Shown: in pieces, positions 60,279-64,000 of the stretch
Layout of the letters: every line of letters starts with the position of its first letter
Position numbering within the stretch: position 1 is the stretch's first letter
Position numbers and translations under genes: made by a program
From: Dillenia suffruticosa
Lineage: Eukaryota > Streptophyta > Magnoliopsida > Dilleniales > Dilleniaceae
Reading direction: 5' to 3'
DNA: 64,000 nucleotides
Assembly: GCA_033439265.1 (NCBI GenBank)
Contig: JAVTVX010000009.1
Span: 547,609-611,608 of the forward strand
The notes under the pieces: generated by a model
The model's input: the letters and a program-made list of their open reading frames with translations, nothing else
Told to the model about the DNA's origin: nothing
The model's database searches: none

Positions 60279-61631
60279 ATGACGACTAGGCGAGGTACCC
60301 ACTTCTTACCTACTGAGCCCCCTAGTGTACCGGAGGACGTGTCTTCCTCACACGGTTCTCCTTCAGTGCCTACACCACCGACCACCACGGCCGCAGATCT
60401 ACCACCACCGCCACCGCTGGACGCCTACCGACAGGTGTTCGAGTGGTACGCTGCCCACGGCATTCAGATGCCACCACCACCACCACCACCGATGGCTGAG
60501 CCAACCCCTACGGCCGTGCCACGACCAGTCGCACCAGAGCCTCCACCTGTTGTTAGTCCATCTGCAATTTCTAAACCCAGCGACAGTACTTCTTTGATGT
60601 TGAGACGGATTCACGAGCTCACCCAGCTCGTGAAGGAGGCGAGACAGCTAGGCTGTACCGAGTTCTCTGGGGTGGGTGATTCCACTGCTGCGAAGCACTG
60701 GATCAACTGCACCCGCCGAGTGTTGACAGACCTTGGCTTGAGTGAGGAGTTCAGACTCCGAGTGGCCGAGAGATTATTGGATGGAGATGCCCTCTCGTGG
60801 TGGGAGGCAGTTTGTGATGATGCAGCGGAGCCCAGGAGTTGGGAGGACTTTCTGCGGGAGTTCAACCGCAGATATTTTTCAACATTCCAGCAGAACAGGA
60901 AGAGGACGGAGTTCCACCACCTGCGGCAGGGGACTCGGACTGTGACCGAGTATGAGGCCGAGTTAAGGAGACTGTCCGCTTTTGTTCCGGACTTAGCCAC
61001 ACCCAGTCAACTGAGGTTCAAGTTTGAGGATGGCCCTAACTTCTCATTGCAAGAGATAGTAGACTCAGCACTCCGGGCTGAGGAGATCATCCATGCTGAG
61101 GGACGACAGAGAGAGAGGAGGGAGCAGAGGAGGAAGAGGCCCGAGTTTTCTGGGGGCCAGAGTTCGAAGAAAGGGAGAACCTCAGGGTTTCGCGGGGACC
61201 CTTCCCAGAGGCAGGGATCGCAGTCCCAGGGGTTTAGAGTACCAGCCCTGAGTGCCTCCGCTCAGACTACAGCAGGACGACACCCTTTTTGTCGTCAATG
61301 CGGCAGACATCACCCCTTCGGAGCTTGCGGGGTGACAGTGACTTGCTTCCAGTGTGGGAGACAGGGGCACATCAAGAGCCAGTGCCCTAATCTTGGAGCA
61401 GGGGGTCCGGCAATTTTTATTCAGTCGAGTGCTCCACGAGGGGGACAGCAGGGAGCACCGGCACACTCTACCCCCATAGCCCCACGAGCAGTAGCTGGGA
61501 GTAGTATGGCACCAGGACCATCGCGGCAACCGCCGAGGGCTCAGGCCCGAGTGTACGCGATGACGCAGGAGGATGCGCAGACGAACCCCGATGTCATTAT
61601 TGGTACTCCCCTTTCTGACTCACACACTTAG
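60279..61631 (+). CDS. gag: gypsy Gag protein
   Basis: 450 aa. Residues 1-110 are Pro-rich and disordered (PPPPP runs). The Retrotrans_gag capsid domain follows at about 125-270 (FSGVGDSTAAKHWI, LGLSEEFRLRVAERLL, ALSWWEAV, WEDFLREFNRRYF, RTEFHHLRQGTRTVTEYEAE). Next is a basic linker (about 280-340) and a CCHC zinc knuckle CFQCGRQGHIKSQC, preceded by a second Cys pair CRQCGRHHPFGAC. Between RFKFEDG and FSLQEIVDSALRAEE, about 20-30 residues usual in related Gags appear to be missing. The frame ends at a TAG just inside the intron-like segment 61603-61799. In this family Gag forms the cytoplasmic particle in which reverse transcription takes place. Confidence 0.93.
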   Translation: MTTRRGTHFLPTEPPSVPEDVSSSHGSPSVPTPPTTTAADLPPPPPLDAYRQVFEWYAAHGIQMPPPPPPPMAEPTPTAVPRPVAPEPPPVVSPSAISKPSDSTSLMLRRIHELTQLVKEARQLGCTEFSGVGDSTAAKHWINCTRRVLTDLGLSEEFRLRVAERLLDGDALSWWEAVCDDAAEPRSWEDFLREFNRRYFSTFQQNRKRTEFHHLRQGTRTVTEYEAELRRLSAFVPDLATPSQLRFKFEDGPNFSLQEIVDSALRAEEIIHAEGRQRERREQRRKRPEFSGGQSSKKGRTSGFRGDPSQRQGSQSQGFRVPALSASAQTTAGRHPFCRQCGRHHPFGACGVTVTCFQCGRQGHIKSQCPNLGAGGPAIFIQSSAPRGGQQGAPAHSTPIAPRAVAGSSMAPGPSRQPPRAQARVYAMTQEDAQTNPDVIIGTPLSDSHT

Positions 61632-61799
61632 AGATTTCCTCTGTACTTTTATTTTGAGACTCATCATAAGCCAAAGCCTTAGAGGCTTGACTATGTTGGC
61701 TGTACCTACTTTTGAGATACATATACTTTTGAGATATATATGATGAGTATCTATTACCACCTTTATTTAAAGTGATCTATTTACTTTCCCCACATTTAG
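61603..61799 (+). other. 197-bp intron-like segment between gag and pol
   Basis: It starts GTACTC after a G and ends with a pyrimidine-rich ACTTTCCCCACATTTAG before G. It holds the gag stop codon and is AT-rich against its GC-rich surroundings. Removing it would join the Gag frame to the Pol frame within a Gly codon, at the place where related elements have an uninterrupted Gag-protease transition. The edges also resemble a 6-bp direct repeat (GGTACT at 61602, GGAACT at 61799), so an insertion is the alternative. Confidence 0.6.
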
Positions 61800-61804
61800 G
61801 AACT

Positions 61805-64000
61805 ATGAGGATTTATGGAGTCGACGCCCGTATCCTTATCGACACCGGGTCGAACTACTCGTATGTGAGAACGTCCTTTGCCCACCTGATGGGTAAGCCT
61901 TTGACGCCACTTCGAGATGAGATATTGGTTTTCACTCCTCTCGGTGAACAGTTCTTGAGAGATTCAGTCTATAGAGGGATAGAGATCATGATTGGAAACA
62001 CGGTACTTGAGGCAGATTTGATCCCTTTGGACCTGACCGATATTGATGCCATCCTTGGCATGGATTGGCTGAGCAAACACAGAGCCTCCGTTGATTGTTT
62101 TACTAAGGAAGTTGAGTTTCGGAGATCAGAGGGGCTTACTTTGAGATTTTCTGGTGAGAGGAGAGTATTGCCTCGCTGTGTTATTTCGGTAATGGATGCC
62201 AGGAGGTTAATACGCCAAGGCTGCACGGCGTACTTGGCCCATGTTGTGGATACTACTGTGAAGGGACCTAGGAATGAGGATATCCCTGTAGTACAAGAGT
62301 TTGCAGATGTTTTCCCTGAGGAGCTACCCGGCCTTTCACCGGCTCGGGAGTTTGACTTTAAGATCGACATAGCTCTGGGAGCCGCCCCTATATCTATTCC
62401 GCCATACAGAATGGCGCCAGCTGAGCTGAGAGAGCTCAAGGTCCAGTTGCAGGAATTACTAGACAAGGGCTTTATCCGTCCGAGCACTTCGCCTTGGGGT
62501 GCTCCGGTGTTGTTTGTAAAGAAAAAGGATGGGACCCTACGACTGTGCATGGATTATCGGCAGTTGAATAAGGTGACCGTCAAGAACCGGTATCCTCTGC
62601 CACGTATTGATGACCTATTTGACCAGCTTCAGGGTGCACGGGTCTTTTCGAAGATCGATTTGCGGTCTTGTTATCATCAGTTACGGATTCGGGCCGAGGA
62701 TGTGCCCAAGACTGCATTCTGTACTCGCTATGGTCACTTTGAGTTTTTAGTGATGCCGTTTGGATTGACTAATGCTCCAGCGGCTTTTATGGATTTGATG
62801 AACCGGGTTTTCCATAACTACTTGAATCGTTTCGTTATCGTCTTTATTGATGACATTTTGGTATACTCACGGAGTGATGAGGAGCATGTACAGCACCTGA
62901 GGGTGGTCTTACAGACTCTCCGTGAGCAGCAGTTATATGCCAAATTCACCAAGTGTGAATTTTGGCTAAGGGAGATTGGATTTCTAGGCCACATTGTTTC
63001 TGCAGAGGGGATTTTTGTTGATCCGCAGAAAGTAGAGGCCATATTGAGGTGGGAGCAGCCGCAGACCATTACTGAGATCCGGAGTTTTCTTGGACTTGCT
63101 GGTTATTACAGACGATTCGTAGAGGGTTTCTCGAAGATTGCTGCTCCACTCTCCCGATTGACGAGGAAAGACGTCAAGTTCTGTTGGGATGACCGCTGTG
63201 AGGCGAGCTTTCAGGAGCTCAAACAACGACTGACGTCGGCACCTATCTTGGCTCTCCCTACCAGTGGCAGAGAGTATGTTGTGTATAGTGATGCCAGCCG
63301 ACAGGGGTTGGGTTGCGTATTGATGCAGGATGGACGGGTGATCGCCTATGCTTCGAGACAGTTGAAGAAGCATGAGGTGAACTACCCTACTCACGATCTA
63401 GAGCTGGCAGCCATAGTCTTCGCACTGAGAATATGGCGGCATTACTTATATGGAGTTACTTGCAGGGTCTTCACAGACCATAAGAGTTTGAAGTATTTAT
63501 TTACTCAGAGAGAGCTAAACCTGAGACAGAGAAGATGGTTAGAGCTGCTGAAGGACTACGACTTGGTTATTGACTATCATCCAGGCAAGGCAAATGTAGT
63601 AGCAGATGCCTTGAGCCGGAAGTCATCTTCTTCTACCACTTCTCAGGCAACAGAGAGAGCTTACATCTCCTGCTTGGTAGGACTCCGAGCTTTGGGAGTC
63701 AGCTTGGCTAGCGATGAGCAGGGTACACTGTTAGCCAGATTTGAAGTACGGCCTACACTACTTGACCGCATCAGAGAGCTTCAGGGTACAGATGTAGAGC
63801 TCCAGGCTATTCACGATCGGATTCGCCGAGGAGAGGGCGGGGATTTCCGAGTCCGTACTGATGGACTCGTGGTTCTCAGAGACAGAGTGTGTATTCCAGC
63901 TGATGTTGAGCTTCGACGTGCTATTCTTGAGGAGGCACACTCTTCGGCTTATGCTATGCATCCCGGGAGTACAAAGATGTACCGCACCATCAGAGGCAGT
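61805..64000 (+). CDS. pol: gypsy Pol polyprotein, partial (protease-RT-RNase H-integrase start)
   Basis: 732 codons with no stop, running off the window; numbering is from the ATG at 61805, though the true N-terminus may come from Gag by splicing. Aspartic protease: DTG at residues 13-15. The link region contains [10 protein letters not shown]. Reverse transcriptase: [35 protein letters not shown], and the catalytic FIDD at 347-350 (F instead of the usual Y). RNase [14 protein letters not shown], the [13 protein letters not shown] acid, FTDHKSLKY and ADALSRK. Then comes the start of the integrase HHCC domain ([12 protein letters not shown]) at the window edge. The full ORF suggests a recently active copy. 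These activities convert element RNA to DNA and insert it in chromosomes. Confidence 0.95.
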   Translation, partial: MRIYGVDARILIDTGSNYSYVRTSFAHLMGKPLTPLRDEILVFTPLGEQFLRDSVYRGIEIMIGNTVLEADLIPLDLTDIDAILGMDWLSKHRASVDCFTKEVEFRRSEGLTLRFSGERRVLPRCVISVMDARRLIRQGCTAYLAHVVDTTVKGPRNEDIPVVQEFADVFPEELPGLSPAREFDFKIDIALGAAPISIPPYRMAPAELRELKVQLQELLDKGFIRPSTSPWGAPVLFVKKKDGTLRLCMDYRQLNKVTVKNRYPLPRIDDLFDQLQGARVFSKIDLRSCYHQLRIRAEDVPKTAFCTRYGHFEFLVMPFGLTNAPAAFMDLMNRVFHNYLNRFVIVFIDDILVYSRSDEEHVQHLRVVLQTLREQQLYAKFTKCEFWLREIGFLGHIVSAEGIFVDPQKVEAILRWEQPQTITEIRSFLGLAGYYRRFVEGFSKIAAPLSRLTRKDVKFCWDDRCEASFQELKQRLTSAPILALPTSGREYVVYSDASRQGLGCVLMQDGRVIAYASRQLKKHEVNYPTHDLELAAIVFALRIWRHYLYGVTCRVFTDHKSLKYLFTQRELNLRQRRWLELLKDYDLVIDYHPGKANVVADALSRKSSSSTTSQATERAYISCLVGLRALGVSLASDEQGTLLARFEVRPTLLDRIRELQGTDVELQAIHDRIRRGEGGDFRVRTDGLVVLRDRVCIPADVELRRAILEEAHSSAYAMHPGSTKMYRTIRGS

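Larger units (their letters stand above)
57190..64000 (+). mobile_element. Ty3/gypsy retrotransposon, runs off the window
   Basis: 5' LTR 57190-59951, a 9-base spacer, a tRNA-Met primer site, an untranslated leader, gag (60279-61631) and a pol frame open to the window end. The size of the LTR and the gag/pol type suggest a Tekay/Del-like chromovirus, but the chromodomain that would prove this lies beyond the window. GC content is much higher than in the surrounding AT-rich repeats and pol is free of stops, so the insertion is young. It sits in R3. Confidence 0.93.

Overview
The window is nuclear DNA of a flowering plant, most likely a eudicot. The genes have short exons and AT-rich GT-AG introns, and they include a TCP20-type regulator, an RMI1 orthologue, a steroleosin-type dehydrogenase and a phloem SEO protein. 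Between them lie plant transposons of several classes: hAT and CACTA elements, tRNA-derived SINEs, a LINE, Ty1/copia and Ty3/gypsy. I cannot name the species.

1-15 kb is gene-rich: TCP20-like (minus strand, 88-966), a small defensin-like gene (minus, 5215-5439) and RMI1 (plus, eight exons, 8763-14096). Small elements with readable target-site duplications sit between them: a hAT-type MITE (2927-3450), tRNA-derived SINEs (3652-3847, 8301-8384) and a CACTA element (6240-7234). The RMI1 promoter carries four TGGGCY (site II) motifs, the class of site TCP20 proteins bind.

15-20 kb is a small cluster of 11-beta-hydroxysteroid dehydrogenase-like (HSD) genes on the minus strand. It has one apparently intact six-exon gene (16256-18743), a two-exon relic (15027-15407) and a frameshifted last-exon relic (19786-20077). 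Part of this cluster is duplicated at 33788-35480.

20-37 kb and 53.5-57.2 kb are built from three copies of one repeat block (R1 20355-24330, R2 30385-33790, R3 53548-57189). The copies differ by insertions: a LINE is in R1 and R3 but not R2, and a CACTA element is in R2 but not R1. Embedded in this part are a NAC pseudogene (minus, 25369-26391), a truncated copia element, and a dispersed unit of roughly 350-500 bp that in one place forms a 98-bp tandem array.

39-43 kb holds a sieve-element-occlusion gene (plus, 39368-43142). From 44.2 to 53.5 kb is an RT-less copia element whose 5' LTR has been hit twice, by a gypsy solo LTR and by an inverted solo LTR of its own family; its broken left edge abuts a 44-bp piece of HSD exon 3. 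From 57.2 kb to the window end is a gypsy element with a long LTR, tRNA-Met primer site, gag, and a pol frame still open at base 64000. gag and pol are separated by 197 bp with the properties of a spliceosomal intron, the most unusual signal I found.
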